Made by a program: the position numbers and the translations under genes. A stretch of DNA of 64,000 nucleotides. Source: Glutamicibacter ardleyensis (GTDB lineage: Bacteria > Actinomycetota > Actinomycetes > Actinomycetales > Micrococcaceae). The stretch spans positions 1 through 64,000 of the forward strand of contig NZ_BMKX01000010.1 in NCBI RefSeq assembly GCF_014644555.1, given 5' to 3'. The notes beneath the pieces were generated by a model. That model was not told the origin of the DNA, made no database searches, and worked only from the letters and a program-made list of their open reading frames with translations. Shown here piece by piece: positions 9,092-19,426 of this stretch (its first letter is position 1; each line of letters begins with the position of its first letter).

Positions 9092-10687
9092 TTAGTCAGC
9101 CAAGTTGATCTCCCGCGCAACGCTCGCACCGATAGCTGCGCCAACCACATCTAATACACCCGTAGGAAGCGACGAGTCAATGTTGATCACGGCAACGGCT
9201 TCGGCACGCGACTCATCACGCGCAACCTGCATTCCTGCAATGTTGATGCCTTGTTCCCCCAGCACGTTGCCCAGCGAGCCGACCACACCTGGACGGTCGG
9301 CGTAGCGAACAATGATCATGTGATCCGTGATGGGGATTTCAATCTCGTGGCCGTTGATCCCGACGAGCTTTTCGATCTGCTTTGGACCGGTCAAGGTACC
9401 GGCAACAGCAAGCTGGGTACCTTCGTTGGTGGCACCCTTGATGGTCAGCTGGTTGCGGTACTCAGGCGAGTCTGCGGTGGTGACCAATCGGGTGGCCACT
9501 CCGCGCTGCTCGGCCAGTACCGGAGCATTGACGTAGGACACTTGGTCCGAGACAACGTCCATGAAGACGCCCTTCAGGGCGGAGAGCTCAAGAGCTTTCA
9601 CATCCAGGGAAGCAATCTCGCCGGCAACGACTACGTCGATGCTGGTCAGCGAGCCGGAAGTCAGAGCGTTGAAGATACGGCCGAGCTTCTCGATCAGCGG
9701 GATGCCAGGGCGGACGTTCTCGTCAATGACGCCACCGGCCACGTTGACGGCGTCCGGCACGAGTTCGCCAGCCAATGCGAGGCGGACCGACTTGGCTACG
9801 GATACGCCAGCTTTTTCCTGTGCTTCATCGGTGGAAGCGCCCAGGTGCGGGGTGACGGTGACGTTCTCGAATTCGAAGAATGGCAGGTCGGTGCTTGGCT
9901 CCGTAACGAAGACGTCAATGCCGGCACCGGCGATCTCTTCATTCTTCAGTGCTTCGTACAGCGCGTCCTGATCTACTAGGCCACCACGGGCCACGTTGAT
10001 CACGTAGGCGCTCTTCTTCATCTTGCCGAAGGCTTCCTTGCCCAGCATGCCCAGAGTCTCTGGAGTCTTTGGCATGTGGATGGTGACGAAGTCAGCCTGC
10101 GCCAACAGTTCATCTAAGGTCACCAAGGTGACGCCCAGCTGGGAGGCACGCGCTGGGGTGACATATGGGTCATAGGCAATGACGTCCATGCCGAAGCCCT
10201 GCAGGCGTGCGGCAACCAAGGCACCGATGCGCCCCAAGCCGATGATGCCGGCTTTCTTCTCGAACAGTTCAATGCCGGTGAATGAGCTGCGCTTCCACGC
10301 TCCGCTCTTAAGCGAGGCGTTGGCTGCCGGGATGCGTCGGGCCAGGGAGACGATGTGGCCCACGGTCAGTTCTGCTGCCGAGATGATGTTTGAGGTGGGA
10401 GCATTGACCACCATGACGCCGGCCTGAGTGGCGGACTTGATATCAACGTTATCCAGGCCTACGCCGGCACGGGCGATCACCTTCAGGTTCTTGGCCGCGG
10501 CGATGGCCTCGGCATCTACCTGGGTTGCGGAGCGAACCAGAATGGCGTCTACGTCTGCGATTGCTTCGAGCAGCTGGGAGCGGTCGGCTCCGTCTGTCTG
10601 ACGAATTTCAAAGTCGGGACCGAGCGCAGCGACAGTTGCTGGGGATAGTTGTTCGGCCAGAAGTACGATTGGCTTGTTGTCAGACAC
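9092..10687 (-). CDS. serA: D-3-phosphoglycerate dehydrogenase
   Basis: Catalyses NAD-dependent oxidation of 3-phosphoglycerate to 3-phosphohydroxypyruvate, the first step of serine biosynthesis in the cytosol. At 531 residues it is the long actinobacterial form. The substrate-binding domain flanks a Rossmann NAD domain with GLGRIG at residues 150-155. Catalytic-site motifs are NVARGGLVDQ, the AGIDVFVTEP region and TPHLGAST. They are followed by an ASB intervening domain and a C-terminal ACT domain (from about residue 455) that binds serine for feedback inhibition. The start is GTG with AAAGG about nine bases upstream. It faces the same way as the ilv genes 42 kb away; serA near ilvBNC is common in related actinobacteria, so the polysaccharide region appears to sit between them. 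Confidence 0.96.
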   Translation of the reverse strand: MSDNKPIVLLAEQLSPATVAALGPDFEIRQTDGADRSQLLEAIADVDAILVRSATQVDAEAIAAAKNLKVIARAGVGLDNVDIKSATQAGVMVVNAPTSNIISAAELTVGHIVSLARRIPAANASLKSGAWKRSSFTGIELFEKKAGIIGLGRIGALVAARLQGFGMDVIAYDPYVTPARASQLGVTLVTLDELLAQADFVTIHMPKTPETLGMLGKEAFGKMKKSAYVINVARGGLVDQDALYEALKNEEIAGAGIDVFVTEPSTDLPFFEFENVTVTPHLGASTDEAQEKAGVSVAKSVRLALAGELVPDAVNVAGGVIDENVRPGIPLIEKLGRIFNALTSGSLTSIDVVVAGEIASLDVKALELSALKGVFMDVVSDQVSYVNAPVLAEQRGVATRLVTTADSPEYRNQLTIKGATNEGTQLAVAGTLTGPKQIEKLVGINGHEIEIPITDHMIIVRYADRPGVVGSLGNVLGEQGINIAGMQVARDESRAEAVAVINIDSSLPTGVLDVVGAAIGASVAREINLAD

Positions 10688-11091
10688 GGGTGTGGCACCT
10701 TTGCGATTTCTTGGGCTGATGCTTGCATATTAGTGATCGTTGATGATCGCCAACATGTTCTACCCTATCGCCGTGAAGGCTCAGAATCCCTTGAATTGAC
10801 GCATGTTACGCTGCTTCTTGACGACTTTGTGAAAACTTTCACTTGCGCCGTAGAATAATCTTCCTTCCTGATAATGTGAGCTGCAAAACATCGTCTGCTG
10901 CGGATAGTTCTCACTGCATCTGGGCGTCCAAGTCTCTTATTCAAGAATTAGACAGCCTGACTCATCGGGAAAGCCCAGAGCCATTGAGACACCTCTTCAT
11001 TCGTGGACGTGTCACGGAAGTGGTTATACGATCAGCTGAGGATTGAAACGCTTTCACCGCGATTTGTGGTGAATCCGAAACTTGGGGACAA
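10688..11091. other. Divergent serA / lhgO intergenic region
   Basis: About 400 bases with no convincing gene. It must hold the promoters of serA (minus) and lhgO (plus). A small palindrome GTGAAAACTTTCAC (near 10829-10842) precedes TAGAAT (near 10850), which could be a plus-strand -10 box. The short frame at 10843-11046 has no ribosome binding site or recognisable motif and was not called. Confidence 0.4.
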
Positions 11092-12294
11092 ATGGAAACA
11101 CACATTGGAATCATTGGCGGAGGGATCTTGGGGATCGCTCTTGCCCGCGCGTTGGCATTTAAAGGTGAACACCGCATAACTGTGCTTGAAAAAGAAGCAA
11201 CACTTGCGAGCCACCAAACTGGCCGTAACTCCGGGGTAGTCCACGCGGGGTTGTATTACCAGCCTGGCTCGCTCAAGGCCCAGCTGTGTGCACGAGGCAA
11301 AGCACTGACCCGCGAATACTGCCAGGAACATGCTCTGCCCTACCGCGAGTTGGGAAAACTAGTTGTCGCTTTGGGAGACGGCCAGCTTGGACGCCTTGCC
11401 GACATGGAGCAACGTGCGATAGCGAACCAAGTACCGGGATTGGCGCGGCTAAGTCGCGATGAGCTGGTGCAAATCGAACCGCACGTCGCAGGAATTGCCG
11501 CCCTGCATTCTCCGCAAACCGCCTCGGTGGATTATGGCGCCATTACGCGCAGCATGGCGGGTGAAGTCCAAGCAGCTGGCGGGCAGATCTTGCTGAACTC
11601 CGAAGTTACCGCCGTCAAGGTTTCTGACCAAGCCTGTCTAGTTTCCACCACTGAAAACACTCACCGCTTTGATCAGCTCATCGTCTGTGCTGGTTTGCAG
11701 TCAGATGTGATCGCACGAATGGTCGGCGCAGATCCCTCCCCTAAAATCCTTCCCTTCCGGGGAGAATACTGGGTGATGAGCAAGAGTTCCTCAGCAATGG
11801 TCAATGGAATGATCTATCCGGTCCCGGACCCACGGTTCCCCTTCCTTGGTGTGCACTTCACGCGCGGCGTGTATGACGAGGTCCATGTTGGACCTAACGC
11901 CGTGCCGGCGTTGGCGCGGGAAGGCTATGACTGGAAAACTTTTTCATTCAAAGACACGATGGAGTCACTGCGCTGGCCAGGTGCATCATCTTTAGTCAAA
12001 AAATACTGGAAGACCGGTGCCACGGAAATCGGTGCCTCGTTGATCAAACCCTTGTACCTGAAGCAATCCAAGGCCTACCTTCCAGAACTCCAATCGGCTG
12101 ATCTCGTCAAAAAAGGCAAAGCCGGAGTACGTGCTCAAGCGTGGAGCAAGGATGGTTCACTGCTTGACGATTTTGCTGTGGACCAAGTTGGCCCAGTGAC
12201 TGTGCTGCGTAATGCCCCATCGCCAGCCGCCACCTCGGCGATGGCCATTGCCGACTACGTACTAGATAGATACCCCGTAGGTAAAGCGCGATAG
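11092..12294 (+). CDS. lhgO: L-2-hydroxyglutarate oxidase
   Basis: FAD-dependent oxidase/dehydrogenase of the DAO family that oxidises L-2-hydroxyglutarate to 2-oxoglutarate, clearing a by-product of central metabolism. The 400-residue length is normal. The N-terminal FAD-binding Rossmann motif is IGGGILG (residues 8-14), followed by the family signature SHQTGRNSGVVHAGLYY that positions FAD near the active site. The C-terminal part (RAQAWSKDGSLLDDFAVD...RNAPSPAATSAMAIADYV) is also typical. The ATG has GGGGA four to eight bases upstream (TTGGGGACAAATG). It stands alone between serA and the large secreted protein. Function as oxidase versus dehydrogenase (electron acceptor) cannot be told from sequence alone. 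Confidence 0.92.
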   Translation: METHIGIIGGGILGIALARALAFKGEHRITVLEKEATLASHQTGRNSGVVHAGLYYQPGSLKAQLCARGKALTREYCQEHALPYRELGKLVVALGDGQLGRLADMEQRAIANQVPGLARLSRDELVQIEPHVAGIAALHSPQTASVDYGAITRSMAGEVQAAGGQILLNSEVTAVKVSDQACLVSTTENTHRFDQLIVCAGLQSDVIARMVGADPSPKILPFRGEYWVMSKSSSAMVNGMIYPVPDPRFPFLGVHFTRGVYDEVHVGPNAVPALAREGYDWKTFSFKDTMESLRWPGASSLVKKYWKTGATEIGASLIKPLYLKQSKAYLPELQSADLVKKGKAGVRAQAWSKDGSLLDDFAVDQVGPVTVLRNAPSPAATSAMAIADYVLDRYPVGKAR

Positions 12295-12524
12295 AAGTAA
12301 TGTCTTAGGCGTTCACGTAGTGCACGTCCCAAGGTCCCAATTGATCCGCTCCTAGGTCTCGACGTCAACTTCCAAACCTTGAAAGTTACACCCGAGATTC
12401 TCTCGTTTTCCACGAATTTCCTGTCTTCCGCACGTGGAGCTACATATTCTGGATACGGGTATGTCCTAGCTAAGTTCATACTCAAAAACTTCTCCCCATA
12501 GTGGGAGCTTCCTTGGGGGATGCA

Positions 12525-15500
12525 ATGAACGTGGCGCAATTTGAAATCAGTGAAACCAGAGAACGCCACGCTGCGAAAAATTCGCGTTTTTGGATAGCAC
12601 TGACTGCCCTTACCGGGCTACTGCTCTCCCTGTTGATGGTAGCGCCAGCGCGCGCAGCCGAACAGTGCGGTCCCGAGGACAATGCCATTGTCTGCGAAAA
12701 TTCTAAACCTGGTTCACCGTGGACCGAATGGGATATCGACGGAGCCGGGGATGACTCAATCCAAGGCTTTGCCGCTGATATCAGTGTGAATGTCGGAGAT
12801 CCAATCGACTTTAAGATTGATACTGATGCTTCCGCATACTCCATCGATATTTACCGTACCGGCTGGTATCAAGGCCTCGGCGCACGGAAAATCACCTCTA
12901 TTTCACCCAGCGCCCAGCTTCCGCAGATCCAGCCCGAATGCTTGACGGATATAGCCACCGAACTGACCGACTGCGGCACATGGGGTATCTCGGCAACCTG
13001 GGAAGTTCCAAGCGATGCAGTATCGGGCGTGTACCTGGCAAAACTCACCCGCACCGACACCGGGGATTCTAGCCACATCACCTTTATCGTGCGCAATGAA
13101 TCCAGCACCTCCCAGGTGCTCTTCCAAACTTCGGACCCCACATGGCACGCATATAACCTCTATGGTGGTTCAGATTTCTATTCCGGAGCAGATAACGGCC
13201 GCGCTTTTAAGATCAGCTACAACAGGCCATTCGCGACGCGTGATGGCATTGAAGCCCGAGATTTCTATTTTGGGGCCGAATACCCGATGGTGCGTTTTCT
13301 GGAACGAAATGGATACGACGTCAGCTATTTCTCCGGCGTTGATACCGACAGGCACGGAGACCTGCTTACCAACCATAATGTCTTCCTTTCCGTGGGCCAT
13401 GACGAATACTGGTCCGGCGCGCAACGCAGCAATGTAGAAGCCGCCCGGGACGCAGGCGTGAACTTGCAATTCCTATCTGGTAACGAGGTGTACTGGCGTA
13501 CCCGGTATGAGCCCTCGACTACCGGCGGAAATGATTACCGGACATTAGTCAGTTACAAAGAAACCTGGTCCAATTCCAAGATCGATCCTTCTTCCCAATG
13601 GACAGGTACCTGGCGCGATCCGCGCTTCGCATCTGAAGAACAAGGCGGAGGTCTTCCCGAAAATGGGTTAACCGGAACCGCCTACGTGGTCAACAGTGGA
13701 GATCTTCCGGTGACGGTGAACTCGCAAGAAGGAAAAATGCGCCTTTGGCGTGATACCTCTCTGGACAGCCAAACGGCGGGCAGCAAAACCGAACTTGCAC
13801 CGCATACCGTGGGTTATGAATCAAATGAAGACTTGCCCAATGGTTTCAGACCACCAGGGCTCATACACCTGTCCACTACCACCGGGAACATTCCAGAATA
13901 CTTGCAGGACTTCGGCAATCAAGTAGCACCGGGGTCCACCACGCACCACACCACCCTGTATAAGGCAGCAAGCGGAGCTTCGGTCTTTTCGGCCGGTTCA
14001 ATTCAATGGACCTGGGGACTTGATCAATGGCACGACGGTGATGGCGCGCCAGAAGATCCGCGGATGCAACAAGCTCAGGTGAATCTGCTGGCGGACATGG
14101 ATGCCCTGCCTGCAACGCTGATGAGCAACCTTGAATTTCCGGACGCTCCCAAGGATCTGCTGGCTCCCTCGGTTCAGGTAACCTCGGCACCGGCGAGCGC
14201 GGTTGCCTTCGGAGAGATGGTCAACGTGGAAGGCACGGCCAGTGACGTGCAGGGACAGGTCGCTGCGGTTGAGTATTCCTTTGACTCCGGACTTTCCTGG
14301 CAGCTGGCCCAAGGCACCACACAATGGTCAATCAACACGGTCCAGCTCGGGAGCGGTGAAAATGATCTGCTCGTCCGTGCGGTTGACGATTCTGCTAACT
14401 ACCCGGCAGAGGCAACCCCCGTAACTTTTGAAGTGAAAGGCCCCTATGGCGCCTTCGGCCAGCAAGAGCCTAAGATCAAGGATTCGGGAGACGGTTCCTC
14501 GGTGGAGCTGGGGCTGCGGTTTACTGCTGCGTCCGAGGGCTATGTCACCGGTGTCAGGTACTACAAAAGTTCAGCAAACACCGGCACCCATACCGGTACG
14601 CTGTGGAGCCTGAACGGCACCGAGTTGGCGACAACCACTTTTAGCAACGAAAGCAGCACAGGCTGGCAAACCGCGTTATTCAGTGAACCGGTAGAGGCGC
14701 ACGCCGGTGATGAATTTGTTGTCTCTTACTACGCACCCACCGGACACTACTCCGTAGCAGTCCAAGATTTCGCCTACCGTGGTGTTGACTGGTCGCCGGT
14801 GAAGGTTGCCGGCGGTTACGGCACACCCTCAGCGGGTCTCTACAGTAGCTCTGCGGGGTTCCCTAGTACTGCGTGGGACCGTAGCAACTATTACGTGGAC
14901 GCAGTCTTTGAAACTGGCGCATCCATAGCGCTCAGTGCCTATAGTCAGTCGCCTACCCCGACAGCCAACAGCGTCCCGGTGACTGCGTCTATAGGTGCCA
15001 CACTTTCCAAACAAAGTGATCCATCTTCTGTCAGCATCAAGGTGCAGGATTCTTCCGGACAGAACGTTTCCGGCACCACCAGCTACAACCAGAGCACACG
15101 GCGGGCCACCTTCCAACCGGAGGCACCATTAGCTGAAGCAGGCAGCTACACGGTCACCCTGAGCGCCACGGACTTGACCGGTAATTCGGTGGATCGTGGC
15201 AATATGTGGACCTTTAATACCGTACTGCCGGTACCGACAGATCCAGCGGCTTGTCCGTGCGGCCTGTACAACGACCAAGATATCCCCGCACAGCCTGTAG
15301 TCAATGACGGGAAGCCGGTTACTCTAGGTACCAGGTTCTCCGCGGATACTGACGGCGTGCTCAATGGGTTGAAGTTCTACCGCTCCCCCGGTGAAACTGG
15401 AGCACATACTGGTTGGCTCTATTCTTCTAATGGCAGCACCATTGCCCAGGTGCAATTTTCTGATGACTCGGCCACCGGTTGGCAGTATGCCGCTTTTGAT

Positions 15501-18335
15501 GCGCCGGTCAGTATCCAAGCCAATACCGAATATGTTGCTGCCTACCGAAGTAATGGCATGTATCCAGTGACCCCCGGCGGGTTTGCCCAACCCATGCAGT
15601 CTGGACCACTGCGTACCACGAACAATGCCGGGCATTACAGCTACGCGGAAGAATTCCCTGGATCCATGGTCTCAGCAAGTTACCTCGTTGATGTCAGTTT
15701 CACGGCTCAGGGCAGTCCTGTCAGCATCACCGGGCAAACACCTGCCAAGGGCGCAAATGACGTGGCGGTGGATACGGAAATCTCCGCAACGTTCAGCGAA
15801 TCTCTGGAACCCGGCGGCGCCTTGGAAGTCAGTACTTCCCAAGGAACTATTTCAGGTACCTCAGTTCTCGCTGCGTCCGGTAATACACTGACCTTCACCC
15901 CGGATGCGGCACTGCCCGAAGCCACCGTGGTGAGCGTTAAGCCCACGGGTATCGTCGGTGCAGAAACTGGTGAAGCTTCACTGCCTTCGTGGACGTTTAG
16001 GACTGCGGGCCAAGGCCCAGCCTTAACCACCTTCCTCGAAGACCAGCAACCGGCCCAATTGGATCCTTCCGATAACGCACCGGTGGAACTCGGACTGAAA
16101 TTCAGTGCGCAAAAAGATATTCAAGTACACGCGCTGCGCTACTACCAGGGCCCTTCCGGACACGGTGAGCATTCAGGTTCCATCTGGGACTCCACTGGAA
16201 CTAAAGTCGCTACCGCGACGTTTGCACAAACGACACAGCAAGGATGGCAAACTGCCTATTTGGACAGTCCAGTCACCATGGCCCAAGGCAGTGAATTCAC
16301 CATTTCCTATCAGGCCCCGTCAGGAGGCTACGTCTTTACCTCCGCAGACTTCGCTAACGGAAAATCAAACGCTGAGCTCTCACTGACTGGTTCTAATGGG
16401 CTCTTCACTTATAGTTCAGGTAGTGTCCCTGCCAGTTCGTGGAATAGCAGTAACTACTTCGTTGACTTGGCCTATACGGTGAGCACGCCAGGAGGATCTG
16501 CAGAGCCTACCGAGTCGGCTACTCCTACCGGCCCCACCGCAACTGCTACCGAACCGGTGCAACCGCTTCAGGTGACTGGCCTTGTGCCGGCCGCCCAGTC
16601 GTCAGGGGTCGGGACCACTGCTGAAATTTCCGTGAGCTTCAACCAGCAAATCGACAATTCAGCAACACTTTCGGTAGCTACCGGTGACACCACCATTGCC
16701 GGCACTACCGCAATCAGCAGCGAGGGCACTACCCTGACATTCACCGCTGCCGAGCCAATGCCAGCAGACGCGGTCATTACCGTGACGCCAGCTAATATCA
16801 GCTCCCCTGGCTCACCGGAATTCGAAGTCGCACCGTGGTCCTTCCGTACCGCACCATTGGCACCTGATGATCCTTCGGCCTGCCCCTGCGGTTTATTTGG
16901 CAATACCGATACCCCAACTGTGGCAGCAATACATGATGGAGTGCCGGTAACTCTGGGCACTCGGTTCTCTGCGGACACTGCAGGAGAAATCCTCGGAATG
17001 GAGTTCTTCCGTAGCGTCGGCGAAACCGGGGCGCACAACGGATGGCTCTATTCCACCACTGGTGAGGTTATTGCCGAGCTAGTCTTCCCAGATGTTCCAG
17101 TGTCCGGGTGGCAGTATGCTGCATTTGATGCGCCGGTACCCATTGATCCCAATAATGAGTATGTTGCAGCGTATCGAAGCAACGGCGTCTACCCGGCCTC
17201 CCCAGGTCTGCTGGGCAACGCACTACAGGCCGGGCCTTTGAAGACCACCGGGTCCGCTGGCCACTATGGTTACAACCAAGGCTTCCCGGCTTCCATGGTT
17301 TCCACCAGTTACCTTGTGGACGTGAGGTTCAAACCAGCGGCAGAACCAGTGGACCTCACCGACAGGTCGCCGAGTGCCGGAGCAAGCGACGTCCCGGTAG
17401 ACAGTGTTATCACCCTGAACTTCAATCAAGCGGTCAGTGTGGAGGCGGCAATCGCGGTGAGTGCTGGCGGCTCAGCGGTTGATGGCACCACCACCATCTC
17501 CAACGGGAATAAAACGCTGACGTTCAGCTCATCAGACCCGCTTCCCGAAGCTAGCGTGATCACCGTGGATACCGTCAACCTCCTGGGTGTGGGAAGCACT
17601 CAGGAAGTTCTTGCTCCATGGACGTTCTCTACCGTGGGTATTGATACACCCACGGTCTCCTTCCTCGGGCTGAATGAAACGCCAACTGTGCTGGATCCAG
17701 GCGATACCGCAGCTGTTGAATTGGGCATGCGCATGGTGGCGGAAACAGATGTACGCCTCCATGCCCTTCGCTACTACCAAGGACCTGGAGGGATTGGTTC
17801 TCACACCGGTACCGTTTGGGATTCCTCTGGTGCTCGGTTAGCTACCGCCAGCTTTGCATCAACCAGTGAACAAGGATGGCATACCGCCTATCTGAGCACC
17901 GCCGTAGAAGTCCCTGAAGGCATGGAGTTCACCGTTTCCTACCATGCACCAAATGGTGGATATGTGCATACTCCTGCGCAATTCACGGGTGGAAAATCCA
18001 ATGGTGAACTTCGGCTGGAAGGTTCAAATGGCGTCTTCCGCTACGGGAACAGCACTCAGCCCGGCAGTTCATGGAACAGCAGCAATTACTTTGTGGACGT
18101 GCTCTATGAAGTTTCAGAAGCTGTCCCAACGGCGGGCCTAACACCCGAATCAAGTCCGCCAGTTCAATCGGCCAGCACGGCTGATCCCGGCGCCACGGAA
18201 ACTTCTCAGGCACCCGCTAGTGGCACTGCCGCTGCAGAACCGGTGGCGAGTCCTACTGAATCATCTGCCAGTCGTCCACCGCTGGACACGGAGAAGGCAA
18301 GTGAAGAGCCGCCCATGGTGGCACCTACGCCCTGA
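12525..18335 (+). CDS. Giant secreted DMFase-like/DUF4082 protein
   Basis: A roughly 1,936-residue exported protein. A signal peptide (hydrophobic stretch FWIALTALTGLLLSLLMV, then APARA-A) is followed by a domain resembling the large subunit of N,N-dimethylformamidase (about 12660-14140), one Ig-like domain, then DUF4082 modules alternating with SbsA/Big_5-type Ig modules. DUF4082 copies start near 14445, 15240, 16020, 16870 and 17650. Ig modules start near 14920, 15715, 16565 and 17345. The tail (18115 on) is Ser/Thr/Pro-rich; no LPXTG or C-terminal anchor is seen. Copies 2 and 4 both open with ACPCGL, and copies 3 and 5 match each other, so a two-pair block was duplicated. I prefer ATG 12525, which has GGGGGA four bases upstream; GTG 12501 in the same frame is the alternative. 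Enzymatic activity of the head domain is unproven; a role in cell-surface or matrix binding is likely. Confidence 0.85.
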   Translation: MNVAQFEISETRERHAAKNSRFWIALTALTGLLLSLLMVAPARAAEQCGPEDNAIVCENSKPGSPWTEWDIDGAGDDSIQGFAADISVNVGDPIDFKIDTDASAYSIDIYRTGWYQGLGARKITSISPSAQLPQIQPECLTDIATELTDCGTWGISATWEVPSDAVSGVYLAKLTRTDTGDSSHITFIVRNESSTSQVLFQTSDPTWHAYNLYGGSDFYSGADNGRAFKISYNRPFATRDGIEARDFYFGAEYPMVRFLERNGYDVSYFSGVDTDRHGDLLTNHNVFLSVGHDEYWSGAQRSNVEAARDAGVNLQFLSGNEVYWRTRYEPSTTGGNDYRTLVSYKETWSNSKIDPSSQWTGTWRDPRFASEEQGGGLPENGLTGTAYVVNSGDLPVTVNSQEGKMRLWRDTSLDSQTAGSKTELAPHTVGYESNEDLPNGFRPPGLIHLSTTTGNIPEYLQDFGNQVAPGSTTHHTTLYKAASGASVFSAGSIQWTWGLDQWHDGDGAPEDPRMQQAQVNLLADMDALPATLMSNLEFPDAPKDLLAPSVQVTSAPASAVAFGEMVNVEGTASDVQGQVAAVEYSFDSGLSWQLAQGTTQWSINTVQLGSGENDLLVRAVDDSANYPAEATPVTFEVKGPYGAFGQQEPKIKDSGDGSSVELGLRFTAASEGYVTGVRYYKSSANTGTHTGTLWSLNGTELATTTFSNESSTGWQTALFSEPVEAHAGDEFVVSYYAPTGHYSVAVQDFAYRGVDWSPVKVAGGYGTPSAGLYSSSAGFPSTAWDRSNYYVDAVFETGASIALSAYSQSPTPTANSVPVTASIGATLSKQSDPSSVSIKVQDSSGQNVSGTTSYNQSTRRATFQPEAPLAEAGSYTVTLSATDLTGNSVDRGNMWTFNTVLPVPTDPAACPCGLYNDQDIPAQPVVNDGKPVTLGTRFSADTDGVLNGLKFYRSPGETGAHTGWLYSSNGSTIAQVQFSDDSATGWQYAAFDAPVSIQANTEYVAAYRSNGMYPVTPGGFAQPMQSGPLRTTNNAGHYSYAEEFPGSMVSASYLVDVSFTAQGSPVSITGQTPAKGANDVAVDTEISATFSESLEPGGALEVSTSQGTISGTSVLAASGNTLTFTPDAALPEATVVSVKPTGIVGAETGEASLPSWTFRTAGQGPALTTFLEDQQPAQLDPSDNAPVELGLKFSAQKDIQVHALRYYQGPSGHGEHSGSIWDSTGTKVATATFAQTTQQGWQTAYLDSPVTMAQGSEFTISYQAPSGGYVFTSADFANGKSNAELSLTGSNGLFTYSSGSVPASSWNSSNYFVDLAYTVSTPGGSAEPTESATPTGPTATATEPVQPLQVTGLVPAAQSSGVGTTAEISVSFNQQIDNSATLSVATGDTTIAGTTAISSEGTTLTFTAAEPMPADAVITVTPANISSPGSPEFEVAPWSFRTAPLAPDDPSACPCGLFGNTDTPTVAAIHDGVPVTLGTRFSADTAGEILGMEFFRSVGETGAHNGWLYSTTGEVIAELVFPDVPVSGWQYAAFDAPVPIDPNNEYVAAYRSNGVYPASPGLLGNALQAGPLKTTGSAGHYGYNQGFPASMVSTSYLVDVRFKPAAEPVDLTDRSPSAGASDVPVDSVITLNFNQAVSVEAAIAVSAGGSAVDGTTTISNGNKTLTFSSSDPLPEASVITVDTVNLLGVGSTQEVLAPWTFSTVGIDTPTVSFLGLNETPTVLDPGDTAAVELGMRMVAETDVRLHALRYYQGPGGIGSHTGTVWDSSGARLATASFASTSEQGWHTAYLSTAVEVPEGMEFTVSYHAPNGGYVHTPAQFTGGKSNGELRLEGSNGVFRYGNSTQPGSSWNSSNYFVDVLYEVSEAVPTAGLTPESSPPVQSASTADPGATETSQAPASGTAAAEPVASPTESSASRPPLDTEKASEEPPMVAPTP

Positions 18336-18394
18336 TCACCGAGCCGATACCACCGGATAGCTCCGTGAGCCCTGGTGGTCAAAATGTTGTGCGC

Positions 18395-19426
18395 TCAGCC
18401 AGTGGTACGCACTACCGAGGGTGACCACGCATCCTTGATAAATATCTGCGGTTGGGCGTTGGCGGTGGTCTTGACACTGTAGACGTCACTGTCGCCCGCA
18501 CTTCCGGTGCGCGGCATGCCGAAGAGCAGCGTCTGTGAATCCAGCCATTCCAGTTGATCATCAAATCCTTGATCCAGCGGGAGGATGATCTCCTTCTGCG
18601 TCTTGAGATCCAGCACGGCAATATCCCAATGCGCCAGCCCGCTCTGGGCCCGGCGCTTTTTATAAGCCACCTTGGAATGATCCGGCGCAACAGATGGGCA
18701 CTCAGCATTCTGGATCACGGAGTTCATTCGGCGCTCCGCCAAGTTTCCCTCAACCATCCACGTCTTGCCTGCTGACGCCACGGTGGCGTAGAACTTGTTT
18801 TCCGAGTCAAAAGTTACGCCCCAGACATTGCGGTCTACGGCTGTCAATTCTTGGCCGTCAATGAAGATCGAATAATCCTCAAGGTTCCCGAAGTCCAGCC
18901 CCTGCACGGACTTGATGACAGTCTCCGTAGAAAAACTGTCCGTGGCATAGGAATGCCCGGTGACAAATGCGGTGGTTGCTACCAGCCCTCCTTCGGAGAT
19001 TCGCGTTCGGCTGGGAACTCCGGGCAAGGGCCACTCAACGACTGTATTTGCTTGCGCATCGAGGATCCGTGTTTCAAAGGTTGTCGGGATTCCGCGCTGA
19101 GTGCGCATACAGGAAATATATTCGGTCGTCGCATCGACCCTGTCGCAGACCGTCTGAGATAGTTCCCGGGGTCCTTGCGGCTCTGCGATAGCTACCGAGG
19201 CAATCTGCCCATAGCCTTGGCCCATGGCAGTGTTGCGAAAGACTATTCGATTACCGTCATGCAATTTATCGGTGATCTGTGCGGCGGATGCCCCGGTAGT
19301 CCGTGCTTGATACCGTCCAAAGGCTTGCACCGCGTAGACCGTTACAGAGCCAAGTGCTAGTACTGCAATGATTGCCAGGATGAGCCACCTGGTTTGAGCC
19401 GAGATTCCGGCCACCTGCTTAGTCAT
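18395..19426 (-). CDS. Membrane-anchored beta-propeller-like protein
   Basis: A 343-residue protein with one N-terminal membrane segment (WLILAIIAVLALGSVTVYAV, about residues 14-33) and an extracytoplasmic part. That part resembles TolB/WD40-type beta-propeller repeats (for example HSKVAYKKRR...WDIAVLDLKTQKEI and LEWLDSQTLLFGM). It contains several Cys residues that could form disulfides. It is the last gene of a three-gene minus-strand operon, overlapping the upstream MFS gene by four bases (ATGA at 19423-19426), and converges with the giant secreted protein. Exact function is unknown; sensing or scaffolding at the surface is a guess. Confidence 0.6.
   Translation of the reverse strand: MTKQVAGISAQTRWLILAIIAVLALGSVTVYAVQAFGRYQARTTGASAAQITDKLHDGNRIVFRNTAMGQGYGQIASVAIAEPQGPRELSQTVCDRVDATTEYISCMRTQRGIPTTFETRILDAQANTVVEWPLPGVPSRTRISEGGLVATTAFVTGHSYATDSFSTETVIKSVQGLDFGNLEDYSIFIDGQELTAVDRNVWGVTFDSENKFYATVASAGKTWMVEGNLAERRMNSVIQNAECPSVAPDHSKVAYKKRRAQSGLAHWDIAVLDLKTQKEIILPLDQGFDDQLEWLDSQTLLFGMPRTGSAGDSDVYSVKTTANAQPQIFIKDAWSPSVVRTTG

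Noticed and set aside
9251-9979. 242-codon open frame opposite serA
   Set aside because: Antisense shadow of an unquestionable serA with no start signal or recognisable motif.
10843-11046. 67-codon plus-strand frame between serA and lhgO
   Set aside because: No start signal, no motif, and it occupies the region where divergent promoters are expected.
12501-12524. GTG 12501 as start of the giant secreted protein
   Set aside because: ATG 12525 has GGGGGA at a suitable distance; GTG 12501 has only a C-rich leader. Kept as an alternative, not the call.
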